Source of the DNA: a virus | IMG/VR virus record: IMGVR_UViG_3300025117_000038 | Location: 1-64,000 of that record | Reading direction: 5' to 3' (one strand) | Length of the DNA stretch: 64,000 nt | In this document: positions 23,883 through 29,657 of the stretch, piece after piece | Position numbering within the stretch: position 1 is the stretch's first letter | Layout: each line of letters opens with the position of its first letter | The notes under the pieces: model-generated | Told to the model about the DNA's origin: nothing | Databases searched by the model: none | Seen by the model: only the letters and a program-made list of their open reading frames with translations | Made by a program: the position numbers and the translations under genes

Positions 23883-24059
23883 TTATGGTTGAGAACTTTC
23901 AAATTCACTTTCTTTAATACAAAAAAGATGTTCAATAGGATATTTAATTCTTTCTTCACCATTCTCAACACAAAACAAATCACCTTTAGTATAGGTTGAT
24001 TTTGCATTTTTAAATACTATTGGTTGGGATGCTCTTTGAAACCAAATTTTTACTACCAT
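23883..24059 (-). CDS. Small hypothetical protein
   Basis: 58 residues from MVVKIWFQRASQPIVF; the start at 24059 follows AAAAAGGAGTG. Short beta-rich protein between tRNA-Trp and tRNA-Leu. Unknown. Confidence 0.5.
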   Translation of the reverse strand: MVVKIWFQRASQPIVFKNAKSTYTKGDLFCVENGEERIKYPIEHLFCIKESEFESSQP

Positions 24060-24079
24060 TATACACTCCTTTTTATTTA

Positions 24080-24153
24080 TCCCCACAGGTGGATTCGAAC
24101 CACCATTGGAGGGTGTTTAAGACCCTTGCCTCTACCTGTTGGGCTATGTGGGG
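24080..24153 (-). tRNA. tRNA-Leu(UAA) with a short variable loop
   Basis: Acceptor CCCCACA/TGTGGGG; anticodon arm AGGGT-CTTAAAC-ACCCT gives UAA; T-arm GGTGG-TTCGAAT-CCACC. The variable region is only CCAAT, whereas bacterial tRNA-Leu normally has a long class II arm. The same body recurs in the UAG tRNA at 30291. Confidence 0.75.
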
Positions 24154-24575
24154 GTTGTTTTTTTGGGTTTTACTTTTGTGGTACAAAACCCATTAAAAAT
24201 GCCGTTACATTTTCTTGAACAGAAAGTATTTTTATAACCTTTTAATAATGGGGATTGATTTGCATATCTTTCAAATTTTATTCCACAATTTTTACAAATA
24301 AATATTTTTGTTGTTCTGCCGTTTGGATATCTTATTTTTCCATGAAGTCTTGCATGCTCTTTTCTTTTCATGATTTTTATATTTTCTGGTCTATTATCAT
24401 GTTTGTCGTGATTTATATGATGAGCAACTTCATCATCGTTTAGCAATCTTTTTATTTTATTTTCTGCAATAATGCGATGGGCAAGTACGTATCCATGTAT
24501 ATCGGCTTTTGGGTGTTCTGGAACAACTCCATATAAATACTCGCCTTTTTTAACAATTTTTTTTATAGTCCACAT
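24144..24575 (-). CDS. HNH homing endonuclease inside the tRNA array
   Basis: 143 residues. YVLAHRIIAENKIKRLL, then EVAHHINHDKHDNRPENI is the HNH core, followed by IKIMKRKEHARLHG as in phage homing nucleases. The C-terminal half has CKNCG and FCSRKCNG, a zinc-ribbon DNA-binding element. Its stop lies inside the 5' end of tRNA-Leu, suggesting insertion against the tRNA. Confidence 0.8.
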   Translation of the reverse strand: MWTIKKIVKKGEYLYGVVPEHPKADIHGYVLAHRIIAENKIKRLLNDDEVAHHINHDKHDNRPENIKIMKRKEHARLHGKIRYPNGRTTKIFICKNCGIKFERYANQSPLLKGYKNTFCSRKCNGIFNGFCTTKVKPKKTTPT

Positions 24576-24577
24576 AT

Positions 24578-24745
24578 TTATGTTTTCTCACCAGACTGAG
24601 CTACGAGAGATTGTTCCCTGTCTTCCCTTTTTTGATTACGACGAATCCATCTATTCCAATAGGTTTTGTACCATCTATTCCGTCTTTCTGGGAATCGACC
24701 ATCACCGTTATATGCCCATCGAATATGTTTTCTACGTTTTTTCAT
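24578..24745 (-). CDS. Small Arg/Trp-rich protein ending in a tRNA-like sequence
   Basis: 55 residues, strongly basic (MKKRRKHIRWAYNGDGRFPE; RRNRWYKTYWNRWIRRNQKR). The last codons (SLVAQSGEKT) are written in TCTCGTAGCTCAGTCTGG, which looks exactly like the 5' third of a tRNA, including the D-stem pairing GCTC/GAG. The gene may have captured a tRNA end when the HNH gene, which starts three bases later, was inserted. Confidence 0.5.
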   Translation of the reverse strand: MKKRRKHIRWAYNGDGRFPERRNRWYKTYWNRWIRRNQKREDREQSLVAQSGEKT

Positions 24746-24752
24746 AATTTTG

Positions 24753-24863
24753 TTTCCCCAACAGAACTTGAACCCGTAGTCGATGGATTAGTAAACAAAT
24801 TTTAATTTATTAATACTTATGCAATTAGAAATCCATTACTTTATCCAATTGAGTTATGAGGAA
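24753..24863 (-). tRNA. tRNA-Arg(UCU) interrupted by about 37 nt in the anticodon loop
   Basis: Acceptor TTCCTCA/TGGGGAA, D-arm with AATTGGAT, and T-arm ACGGG-TTCAAGT-TCTGT are all present. The anticodon stem ATGGA/TCCAT is intact but the loop reads TTTCTAA, then about 37 AT-rich bases ending TTTACTAA. Removing these gives ATGGA-TTTCTAA-TCCAT, a normal UCU anticodon arm. The block is bordered by CTAAT direct repeats. It is far too short for a group I intron. Its end abuts the stop of the macro-domain gene. Confidence 0.7.
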
Positions 24864-25391
24864 TTATATTGATATAATATAAAATCTATTGTCCATCCCT
24901 ATATATTTGTCTAAAAGACCTAAAACACTATTCCACGAAAGTTCCCCATTTCCACAACCTGGTCTTGGGATAATTATTTTTTTCCATTCATTTATGTCGG
25001 CTAAATAAATAATCTGCCTTAAAGACCTTTCTATAATTTCTAAAGTAGCTTTAGCAGCCCAACCTGGAACTATATCACCACATTGGAATTTATCAGCCAT
25101 GTGTTTTACCACATTGCTTTTATCTTCATAACAAATAGTTTGTCTTGGTTTTACTGGAAAAGAATAAATAGAATATTTATTATATTTAATAAGTGGAAAA
25201 ACGCTATTCCCAAAAAGAGAAATTCCCTGTCCCAAAATAGCCTCAAGATTTTGTCCCGGATATAATTTAACGGCTTGTTTGGCTACTCCCCTACCCATAA
25301 CCCCATTTCCATTGGCTTTTACGAATCCATTAGTTGTGACACAAATTACATCGGCTTTTTGTTGAAAAATATTTCCAGAAATAAGATGCAT
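24864..25391 (-). CDS. Macro domain protein
   Basis: 175 residues from MHLISGNIFQQ; AAGGAATGG precedes the start. DVICVTTNGFVKANGNGVMGRGVAKQA is the ADP-ribose-binding signature (VTTNG, GVMGRGVA), and a later PRPGCGNGELSW supplies the GCG.G loop. Macro domains bind or remove ADP-ribose. In a phage this could reverse ADP-ribosylation or sequester nucleotide signals made by host defences; that part is inference. Confidence 0.8.
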   Translation of the reverse strand: MHLISGNIFQQKADVICVTTNGFVKANGNGVMGRGVAKQAVKLYPGQNLEAILGQGISLFGNSVFPLIKYNKYSIYSFPVKPRQTICYEDKSNVVKHMADKFQCGDIVPGWAAKATLEIIERSLRQIIYLADINEWKKIIIPRPGCGNGELSWNSVLGLLDKYIGMDNRFYIISI

Positions 25392-25411
25392 TTTCCATTC
25401 CTTTATAAAAG

Positions 25412-25497
25412 AGGAAGGTGTAGGATTTGAACCTACGGGGGTTGTTAACCCCAATAGTTTTCAAGACTATCGCCATAAACCACTCGGCCAACCTTCC
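25412..25497 (-). tRNA. tRNA-Ser(UGA)
   Basis: Acceptor GGAAGGT/ACCTTCC; anticodon arm ATAGT-CTTGAAA-ACTAT; long variable arm TGGGGTTAACAACCCC; T-arm GTAGG-TTCAAAT-CCTAC. A complete class II tRNA without extra sequence, a useful contrast with the neighbouring Tyr gene. Confidence 0.85.
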
Positions 25498-25505
25498 ATA
25501 ATTAG

Positions 25506-25589
25506 CGGAAGGGGAAAGAATCGAACTCTCAGGCCAAATACATGGCCACAGATTAGCAATCTGTTGCATTACCATTATGCTACCCTTCC
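25506..25589 (-). tRNA. tRNA-Ser(GCU)
   Basis: Acceptor GGAAGGG/CCCTTCC; anticodon arm ACAGA-TTGCTAA-TCTGT gives GCU; variable arm GGCCATGTATTTGGCC; discriminator G. Complete. Confidence 0.85.
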
Positions 25590-25634
25590 AATGACAGGAG
25601 AAGGATTTGAACCTCCGAAGCTTGCGCGACAGAT

Positions 25635-25650
25635 TTACTGAAGTAATTCA
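25635..25650 (-). repeat. 16-nt block in the tRNA-Tyr anticodon loop
   Basis: TGAATTACTTCAGTAA on the minus strand. It shares its first four and last nine bases with the 34-nt D-loop block, as if an internal deletion derivative. With its flank ACTGTAAT it can fold into a stem with a three-base bulge. Confidence 0.65.
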
Positions 25651-25666
25651 TTACAGTCTGTTGCCA

Positions 25667-25700
25667 TTACTGAAGAGGTGATAACTTCTTCCGTTGTTCA
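25667..25700 (-). repeat. 34-nt block in the tRNA-Tyr D-loop
   Basis: Begins TGAACAACGG and ends CTCTTCAGTAA. It matches 30 of 34 positions of the free copy at 10787-10820. Contains a GAAGA/TCTTC stem in which one pair differs from the free copy by a compensating change. Confidence 0.7.
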
Positions 25701-25739
25701 CTAACCACTCGGCCATCCTGTCTAATTCTTATTTATTTG

Positions 25740-25903
25740 AGCAAAGTGGCAGGACTCGAACCTGCAAAAGGACTTTCTTGGTGGCATTTATTAGTTCCTC
25801 GGCCTTAAGGAATCCTTGCGGACGGCTTAGAGCAAGTAAGCCTACATCGCCACATCGCCGGTATTTCAACTTATCATAGCGTTTACATTCCGCCACACTT
25901 TGC
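25740..25903 (-). tRNA. tRNA-Leu-like gene with about 75 extra bases
   Basis: Acceptor GCAAAGT/ACTTTGC (8 bp with the next pair), D-region GTGGCGGAATGTAAACGC as in tRNA-Leu, and T-arm GCAGG-TTCGAGT-CCTGC. Total about 163 nt. The centre folds as separate hairpins: GGCTTA/TAAGCC, GTCC-GCAA-GGAT and TTCCT/AGGAA, enclosed by GTGGC/GCCAC. I cannot place a confident anticodon, so the amino acid is provisional. Confidence 0.5.
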
Positions 25904-25920
25904 TTTTTTAGGAAACAGAA

Positions 25921-25998
25921 GGAGTATAGTATCTCATATAAGCCGATATCAAGCTTCCACCCCTTTGATACAGGCTTGTGGCTACCCTTTTATACCCC
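25921..25998. other. Strong hairpin region between tRNA-like loci
   Basis: An outer pairing GGAGTATA/TATACCCC encloses an inner 13-position stem (25940-25977, AAGCC...GGCTT, one mismatch). The adjoining plus-strand sequence CCTGCTCCACCACG is complementary to the 5' part of an initiator-type tRNA (GTGGTGGAGCAGG), but no matching 3' half is present. Probably a tRNA remnant or structured RNA. Confidence 0.35.
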
Positions 25999-26023
25999 TA
26001 ACCTGCTCCACCACGAATTTTTT

Positions 26024-26126
26024 GGCAAAGTCTCAACAGATTCGAACTGTTCATGCAACCAGCACTATCCCGGATTCGAACCGGATGGGGTAGCTAACCC
26101 TCTTCGACCATCTCGTTGACTTTGCC
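26024..26126 (-). tRNA. Composite tRNA-like locus with two T-arms
   Basis: Acceptor halves GGCAAAGTC/GACTTTGCC pair over nine bases. Inside are a D-like hairpin CGA-GATGG-TCG, an arm GGG-TTAGCTA-CCC, a T-arm TCCGG-TTCGAAT-CCGGGA and a second T-arm AACAG-TTCGAAT-CTGTT. A normal tRNA has one T-arm, so this is either a fusion of two tRNAs or a tRNA with a T-arm-like insertion. It starts directly at promoter site b. Confidence 0.45.
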
Positions 26127-26140
26127 TATATATTATACGC
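26126..26140 (-). promoter_or_regulatory. Promoter motif GCGTATAATATATAG (site b)
   Basis: TATAAT occupies 26132-26137 on the minus strand, seven bases before the 5' end of the composite tRNA-like locus, which is the expected distance to a transcription start. Confidence 0.5.
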
Positions 26141-26178
26141 TCAAATTACATTTTTCACTTATTTTTTTATAAAAATTA

Positions 26179-26250
26179 TAGCTCTGCTGAGAATCGAACT
26201 CAGGTCGTAAGATTGAAATTCTCACATCCTATCCACTGGACGACAGAGCC
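26179..26250 (-). tRNA. tRNA-Glu(UUC)
   Basis: Acceptor GGCTCTG/CAGAGCT (one G-U); anticodon arm TGAGA-ATTTCAA-TCTTA; T-arm CTGAG-TTCGATT-CTCAG. Canonical size. Confidence 0.85.
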
Positions 26251-26254
26251 ATGG

Positions 26255-26327
26255 AACGGTGACAGGGATTCAAACCCTGACCCTCAGTTTGGAAGACTGA
26301 CATGCTATCGTTAAACACCATCACCGC
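26255..26327 (-). tRNA. tRNA-Gly(UCC)
   Basis: Acceptor GCGGTGA/TCACCGT; anticodon arm TCAGT-CTTCCAA-ACTGA; T-arm CAGGG-TTTGAAT-CCCTG. Canonical except for T-loop TTTGAAT. Confidence 0.85.
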
Positions 26328-26329
26328 GA

Positions 26330-26545
26330 CTACATTTGTTTTAAAAACTTATCTCTTTCGTCAATATCTAAAAATTGTTGGATAATTACAACCGCTTGTT
26401 GTAAACCTAACCCAATACCTCTATTAACACCATGTAGAAAAATTGCTTTTTCTTTTTCATCAAGATATTCTGGTTTCTTCTGAAGATAGTTTTGACTGAT
26501 TTTTTTCGTATCATCAAGTATTTCTTTTAATTCTTGATTTGTCAT
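26330..26545 (-). CDS. Small helical protein
   Basis: 71 residues, helical throughout (LKEILDDTKKISQNYLQKK; AIFLHGVNRGIGLGLQQAVV). ATGA overlap with the Lys-rich gene upstream. No family recognised. Confidence 0.5.
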   Translation of the reverse strand: MTNQELKEILDDTKKISQNYLQKKPEYLDEKEKAIFLHGVNRGIGLGLQQAVVIIQQFLDIDERDKFLKQM

Positions 26546-26670
26546 TTTTTCTTTCTTTTTTGCTTTTTATTTTTGGGGTCTAATTTATTTGTTTTCCCAG
26601 GTTCGTCACTATACGTTTTTTGTCTCCTGCCCTTATTGGCCGGAATCTTCTTTTGTTTTTTATCTCCCAT
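26542..26670 (-). CDS. Small Lys-rich protein
   Basis: 42 residues, over a third Lys or Arg, no predicted fold. GAGGTAAAA precedes the ATG. Possible RNA- or DNA-binding by charge only. Confidence 0.45.
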   Translation of the reverse strand: MGDKKQKKIPANKGRRQKTYSDEPGKTNKLDPKNKKQKRKKK

Positions 26671-26677
26671 TTTTACC

Positions 26678-27028
26678 TCAACTATATAAATATTCTAAAA
26701 TAATCTTAGCATCATCAATATTGATTTTACCGTCTTTATTTAAATCAAGACGATTAAACCAATTAGCGACATCATTAAGGTCAACTAAGTTATCTCCATC
26801 GCTATCAAATGATTTAATAAAATTAACCAAAAAAGTAAAATCCTTAAGATTTACCGTTTCATCTTGATTAACATCCACGTCATTTTTTAAAATTTCCATC
26901 ATCTTCCTCTTATATAAAAAACTTATTTCTTTTGATTCGCAAGATTTACATATTGGTAAATTATGAGAACAACTACTTTCCATCTCTTTATGGCAAACAA
27001 AACATAGTTTGAGCAACGGTTTAAACAT
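26678..27028 (-). CDS. Dockerin/EF-hand-like repeat protein with zinc ribbon
   Basis: 116 residues. The N-terminal 30 contain CFVCHKEM ... CKSCE, a zinc ribbon. The C-terminal 65 contain calcium-loop repeats: DVNQDETVNLKDF, DSDGDNLVDLNDV and DLNKDGKINIDDA, with D-x-N/D-x-D spacing and following helices, as in dockerin type I. Dockerin-like modules are unusual in phages and hint at calcium-dependent protein docking. Confidence 0.65.
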   Translation of the reverse strand: MFKPLLKLCFVCHKEMESSCSHNLPICKSCESKEISFLYKRKMMEILKNDVDVNQDETVNLKDFTFLVNFIKSFDSDGDNLVDLNDVANWFNRLDLNKDGKINIDDAKIILEYLYS

Positions 27029-27272
27029 ATATATTTATTTCCAAATCTTTTGGTTCAATTTTAAATATTTCCTTATTTTTTTGCACCAATATAATAAAGT
27101 CCACCTTAGAACTGTCTACTAATCTGGCATTTAGATACTCTTGTCCAAATTTGGATTTTAATTTGTAACCTATTTTTACTTTATAACTTTTTGGTACATT
27201 GTCAAGTTTTGTATCAGACGGAAAATGATGAGTAATCATTGGTTTCCCATTGCTTTGTTTTGTATTTTTCAT
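27021..27272 (-). CDS. Hypothetical protein
   Basis: 83 residues, a strand-rich core (YKVKIGYKLKSKFG; VDFIILVQKNKEIFKIEP). Overlaps the dockerin-like gene by eight bases. Unknown. Confidence 0.5.
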   Translation of the reverse strand: MKNTKQSNGKPMITHHFPSDTKLDNVPKSYKVKIGYKLKSKFGQEYLNARLVDSSKVDFIILVQKNKEIFKIEPKDLEINIYV

Positions 27273-27273
27273 T

Positions 27274-27477
27274 TTATTTCCTTATTATATCCAATTCATC
27301 ACAAAAAATTATTGAAATTGCATTATTAATATCTCCCCCCATCCGAGTATAATCATCACCGCCATCAATAAATAAATTTTTACATTTGCACCATCTAAAA
27401 TCATGTCGGTAAAATGAAAAAATTCTATCGTGACATTTGGGACATTCTATTCCATATTTAATGGGTTTATTTAACAT
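27274..27477 (-). CDS. DUF7695-like zinc-binding protein
   Basis: 67 residues. ECPKCHDRIFS, then RHDFRWCKC and FIDGGDDYTRMGG form a compact conserved pattern seen in many phage and bacterial small proteins with a predicted zinc site (two Cys pairs, one His). Function unknown. Confidence 0.7.
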   Translation of the reverse strand: MLNKPIKYGIECPKCHDRIFSFYRHDFRWCKCKNLFIDGGDDYTRMGGDINNAISIIFCDELDIIRK

Positions 27478-28061
27478 TATTGCCTCAAATCATAAGTATA
27501 AATATGTTTTCCTAAAGTATCTAAATAATATGCAACACCCAATTTAAGCATACTCTTTAGTTTTTCTGCAAATGGTTTTAGTTTCCCTTTATATTTTGTT
27601 CTAATGGCTTTATCGTGAAAAGTTTGTCCATTAAAGCGAATTACTTTTCCTGGTTTTGTCATTCCAAGGTATTTAAAATTAGAGGCCTTATAAATAGTCC
27701 CTACATGACCATAAGTAGCATCAGCATATGAAATAACCATTTTAATGTTCGTGTTTTTTTGGAGCCATTTTAAAGTCTTTCCTATAAAATAACTTTCAGT
27801 ATTTCGCGGGGTATTATCAATACAACATAACCTTCTTAATTCAATTATATCTTCCTGTTTATTAACATATCTTTTCCATACATTAGCCATTGCTATTTTA
27901 CCATATACCATGGCTCCTATTAAAGCATCTCCATCATATAAGCCAAAACAATAATCACTAATAATACCATTCATATTATGGGAATAATGCCACAACTCTA
28001 TAAAATTAGAAATTTCTTTTCTAGTACATGGCTTAACTGTGTATGTCCTAACCTTTCCCAT
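27477..28061 (-). CDS. Mom-like acetyltransferase-fold DNA modification protein
   Basis: 194 residues from MGKVRTYTVKP. The core FGLYDGDALIGAMVYGK, IELRRLCCIDNTPRNTESYF, VISYADATYGHVGTIYKASN and FKYLG match the Mom family (GNAT fold), which adds a carbamoylmethyl-type modification to adenine in phage Mu and protects DNA from restriction. Start at 28061 avoids running into tRNA-Asp. An anti-restriction role is inference. Confidence 0.7.
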   Translation of the reverse strand: MGKVRTYTVKPCTRKEISNFIELWHYSHNMNGIISDYCFGLYDGDALIGAMVYGKIAMANVWKRYVNKQEDIIELRRLCCIDNTPRNTESYFIGKTLKWLQKNTNIKMVISYADATYGHVGTIYKASNFKYLGMTKPGKVIRFNGQTFHDKAIRTKYKGKLKPFAEKLKSMLKLGVAYYLDTLGKHIYTYDLRQ

Positions 28062-28089
28062 AAATACCCTTTTAATAAAAAATTTTAAA

Positions 28090-28156
28090 CGGGAGCAACG
28101 GGATTCGACCCCCTGACGTGACAGGCCAGTGGTTGTATCCATTTAACTATGCCCCC
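28090..28156 (-). tRNA. tRNA-Asp(GUC) lacking a variable loop
   Basis: Acceptor GGGGGCA/TGCTCCC; anticodon arm CTGGC-CTGTCAC-GTCAG; T-loop GTCGAAT. Only 67 nt: the anticodon stem runs straight into the T-arm, so the variable region and one T-stem pair are gone. Probably a deletion derivative with doubtful function. Confidence 0.6.
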
Positions 28157-28425
28157 TCGGAATCTTCACAAGATTCATAAAACATATATCCACATTTATT
28201 ACATTCTATTCTTAATGTATCCCTATGTTCCATTGGTTCAAGTTCCATTTCTTTAGGAATATCCACAACTGTAAAATGTCCCATTGGTTTAAGTTTTATT
28301 TCTTTAGGAATATACACAACTGTAAATTGGTCGTCGCCCTCTATACAATTGGGATATTTTATAAACCTTGCTTTACCACATTTAGGGCATTTGGTAATTG
28401 TTTTATATCTTTCCACTTCCCCCAA
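28147..28425 (-). CDS. Zinc-ribbon protein with an internal tandem repeat
   Basis: 92 residues. CPKCGKARF and CNKCGYMFYE form a zinc ribbon split by two adjacent 17-residue copies (FTVVYIPKEIKLKPMGH and FTVVDIPKEMELEPMEH). The repeat is also clear in the DNA, indicating a recent duplication. Function unknown. Confidence 0.6.
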   Translation of the reverse strand: MGEVERYKTITKCPKCGKARFIKYPNCIEGDDQFTVVYIPKEIKLKPMGHFTVVDIPKEMELEPMEHRDTLRIECNKCGYMFYESCEDSEGA

Positions 28426-28744
28426 ACTCCTCTCTGTATTTTGCTTTTTTAGTTATCTTGTACAAAATCAAATAAGGAAACCAATGCCAAAATGTAATCG
28501 TAAAATATTTTCCATATTCCTGTAATTCCTTTCTTTGGATATAATGTTGAACAACATCATCAATCATCAACCATCCCCCAAATCCCAACAAAAAAATTAC
28601 AAGCCACTCGTACCATCCATTCATCGAGAGATTAAAAAAAATCATAACAAAACCAATTAAACACAATATCATTCCAGTAAAGAAATGATGAGATTCAAAA
28701 GAACTAAATTTAGTTCTGCCTATTGTATAATATCTATAATACAT
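28403..28744 (-). CDS. Membrane protein
   Basis: 113 residues with membrane helices near 22-42 and 48-65 and a C-terminal HWFPYLILYKI segment. Starts in a TAATG overlap with the 33-residue gene. Unknown function. Confidence 0.5.
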   Translation of the reverse strand: MYYRYYTIGRTKFSSFESHHFFTGMILCLIGFVMIFFNLSMNGWYEWLVIFLLGFGGWLMIDDVVQHYIQRKELQEYGKYFTITFWHWFPYLILYKITKKAKYREEFGGSGKI

Positions 28745-28845
28745 TAGTTATTGCTCTTTTTAGAATTTAATAACGCTTCAGCCAAAATCTTTGGATGAAT
28801 ATTTTTTAGTTTAGCCATTTTCTTGATGTTGTCAATCAATTTCAT
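28744..28845 (-). CDS. 33-residue basic protein
   Basis: Starts after GAAGGGATAATTTT; MKLIDNIKKMAKLKN then a helix. Coupled to the membrane protein downstream and overlapping the gene upstream by ATGA. Confidence 0.45.
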   Translation of the reverse strand: MKLIDNIKKMAKLKNIHPKILAEALLNSKKSNN

Positions 28846-28937
28846 AAAATTATCCCTTCAAAAATAATAAAATCAATTAAAGCAACTAATAGTAAGTTTT
28901 CATTTTCTTTGTTGATTGTTAATGTCTCTGATAGCAT
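28842..28937 (-). CDS. 31-residue hydrophobic peptide
   Basis: MLSETLTINKENEN followed by a hydrophobic stretch LLLVALIDFIIFEGIIL. AGGA lies ten bases upstream. First gene after promoter site c. Confidence 0.4.
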   Translation of the reverse strand: MLSETLTINKENENLLLVALIDFIIFEGIIL

Positions 28938-28948
28938 ATAAAATTATT

Positions 28949-28966
28949 CCTATATACATTATACTT
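28949..28966 (-). promoter_or_regulatory. Promoter motif AAGTATAATGTATATAGG (site c)
   Basis: TATAAT at 28958-28963 on the minus strand with the same GTATATAG trailer as sites a and b. The predicted start is about 14 bases before the first ATG (28937). Confidence 0.5.
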
Positions 28967-28989
28967 AACACAAATGGTATTAAAAAAAC

Positions 28990-29060
28990 AGGGGAGAAGG
29001 GAATCGAACCCCTATCTGGAGAGTCAAAGTCTCCTGTTATATCCATTTTCACTACTCCCC
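28990..29060 (-). tRNA. tRNA-Gln(UUG)
   Basis: Acceptor GGGGAG/CTCCCC with a seventh-pair mismatch; anticodon arm GGAGA-CTTTGAC-TCTCC; T-arm AGGGG-TTCGATT-CCCTT. Near-canonical. Confidence 0.8.
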
Positions 29061-29065
29061 TATGG

Positions 29066-29138
29066 TCTGGGCAACAGGACTTGAACCTGTAACACTTTGG
29101 TCCCAAACCAAAGACTCTACCATTTGAGCTATACCCAG
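29066..29138 (-). tRNA. tRNA-Pro(UGG)
   Basis: Acceptor CTGGGTA/TGCCCAG; D-arm GCTCAAATGGTAGAG; anticodon arm TTTGG-TTTGGGA-CCAAA; T-arm ACAGG-TTCAAGT-CCTGT. Abuts the stop of the exported FN3 protein gene. Confidence 0.85.
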
Positions 29139-29561
29139 TTAATTGAAAAAACCAAAATCTATAATCGCAGCCGGAGCTACGCAGTCCTGAGTTGTCTTAA
29201 AGATAACATTAGAAATGGGTGACCAATTGATAATTTCATCACCAACCCTCATGGCAAAATAATAAGTTTGATTACATTCTAAATTAATTGTAGTTGTCCA
29301 TGATTCTGATGTCCCGGCAGGAAGAGGAATAAGGGCGGTACAACCGGGAACTTGAGTAGCACTTAAAAATGCTGTACTATCGGCCAATGAATTCTTTCCA
29401 TATCGAATGTCGTAATGGGAAGCGGTTCCGGTAGTACCATCATCTCCACTTGCCGTCCATACAAAAGTCAATTCTACATTCTTGGTTTGTGCGTTACATG
29501 CTATATTAAACAACACCAACGCACTGATAACTAAAAAAAATACAGTCAAACACTTTCTCAT
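29139..29561 (-). CDS. Exported fibronectin type III-like protein
   Basis: 140 residues. An N-terminal signal peptide (basic MRKCL, hydrophobic TVFFLVISALVLFNIACNAQ) precedes about 115 residues with an FN3-like pattern: VELTFVWTASGDDGTTGTAS, YDIRYG, WTTTINLECNQTYYFAMRV, ISNVIFKT. Likely secreted or surface exposed. It could be involved in adsorption interference or cell-surface change; no direct evidence. Confidence 0.65.
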   Translation of the reverse strand: MRKCLTVFFLVISALVLFNIACNAQTKNVELTFVWTASGDDGTTGTASHYDIRYGKNSLADSTAFLSATQVPGCTALIPLPAGTSESWTTTINLECNQTYYFAMRVGDEIINWSPISNVIFKTTQDCVAPAAIIDFGFFN

Positions 29562-29580
29562 TATAAATCCTTTCTTTTTA

Positions 29581-29653
29581 AGCCCTTGACAGGAATCGAA
29601 CCTGTTGTATCCTGTTTACAAGACAGGTGCTTTGCCGATTAAGCTACAAGGGC
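29581..29653 (-). tRNA. tRNA-Thr(UGU)
   Basis: Acceptor GCCCTTG/CAAGGGC; anticodon arm CCTGT-CTTGTAA-ACAGG; T-arm ACAGG-TTCGATT-CCTGT. Canonical. Confidence 0.85.
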
Positions 29654-29657
29654 AATT

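Larger units (their letters stand above)
25592..25722 (-). tRNA. tRNA-Tyr(GUA) with two inserted blocks
   Basis: Acceptor GACAGGA/TCCTGTC and T-arm GGAGG-TTCAAAT-CCTTC are intact. The gene is 130 nt instead of about 80. A 34-nt block sits in the D-loop between GTGGTTAG and TGGC, and a 16-nt block in the anticodon loop between CTGTAA and A. Removing both gives GCC-GAGTGGTTAG-TGGC and ACAGA-CTGTAAA-TCTGT, a canonical class II tRNA-Tyr. Both blocks begin TGAA and end CTTCAGTAA. Confidence 0.75.

Noticed and set aside
24080-24153. Possible ochre-suppressor tRNA
   Set aside because: The loop CTTAAAC gives anticodon 5'-UAA-3', which reads UUA (Leu), not the stop UAA.
24753-24863. Group I intron in tRNA-Arg
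   Set aside because: About 37 nt is far below the size of any group I core.
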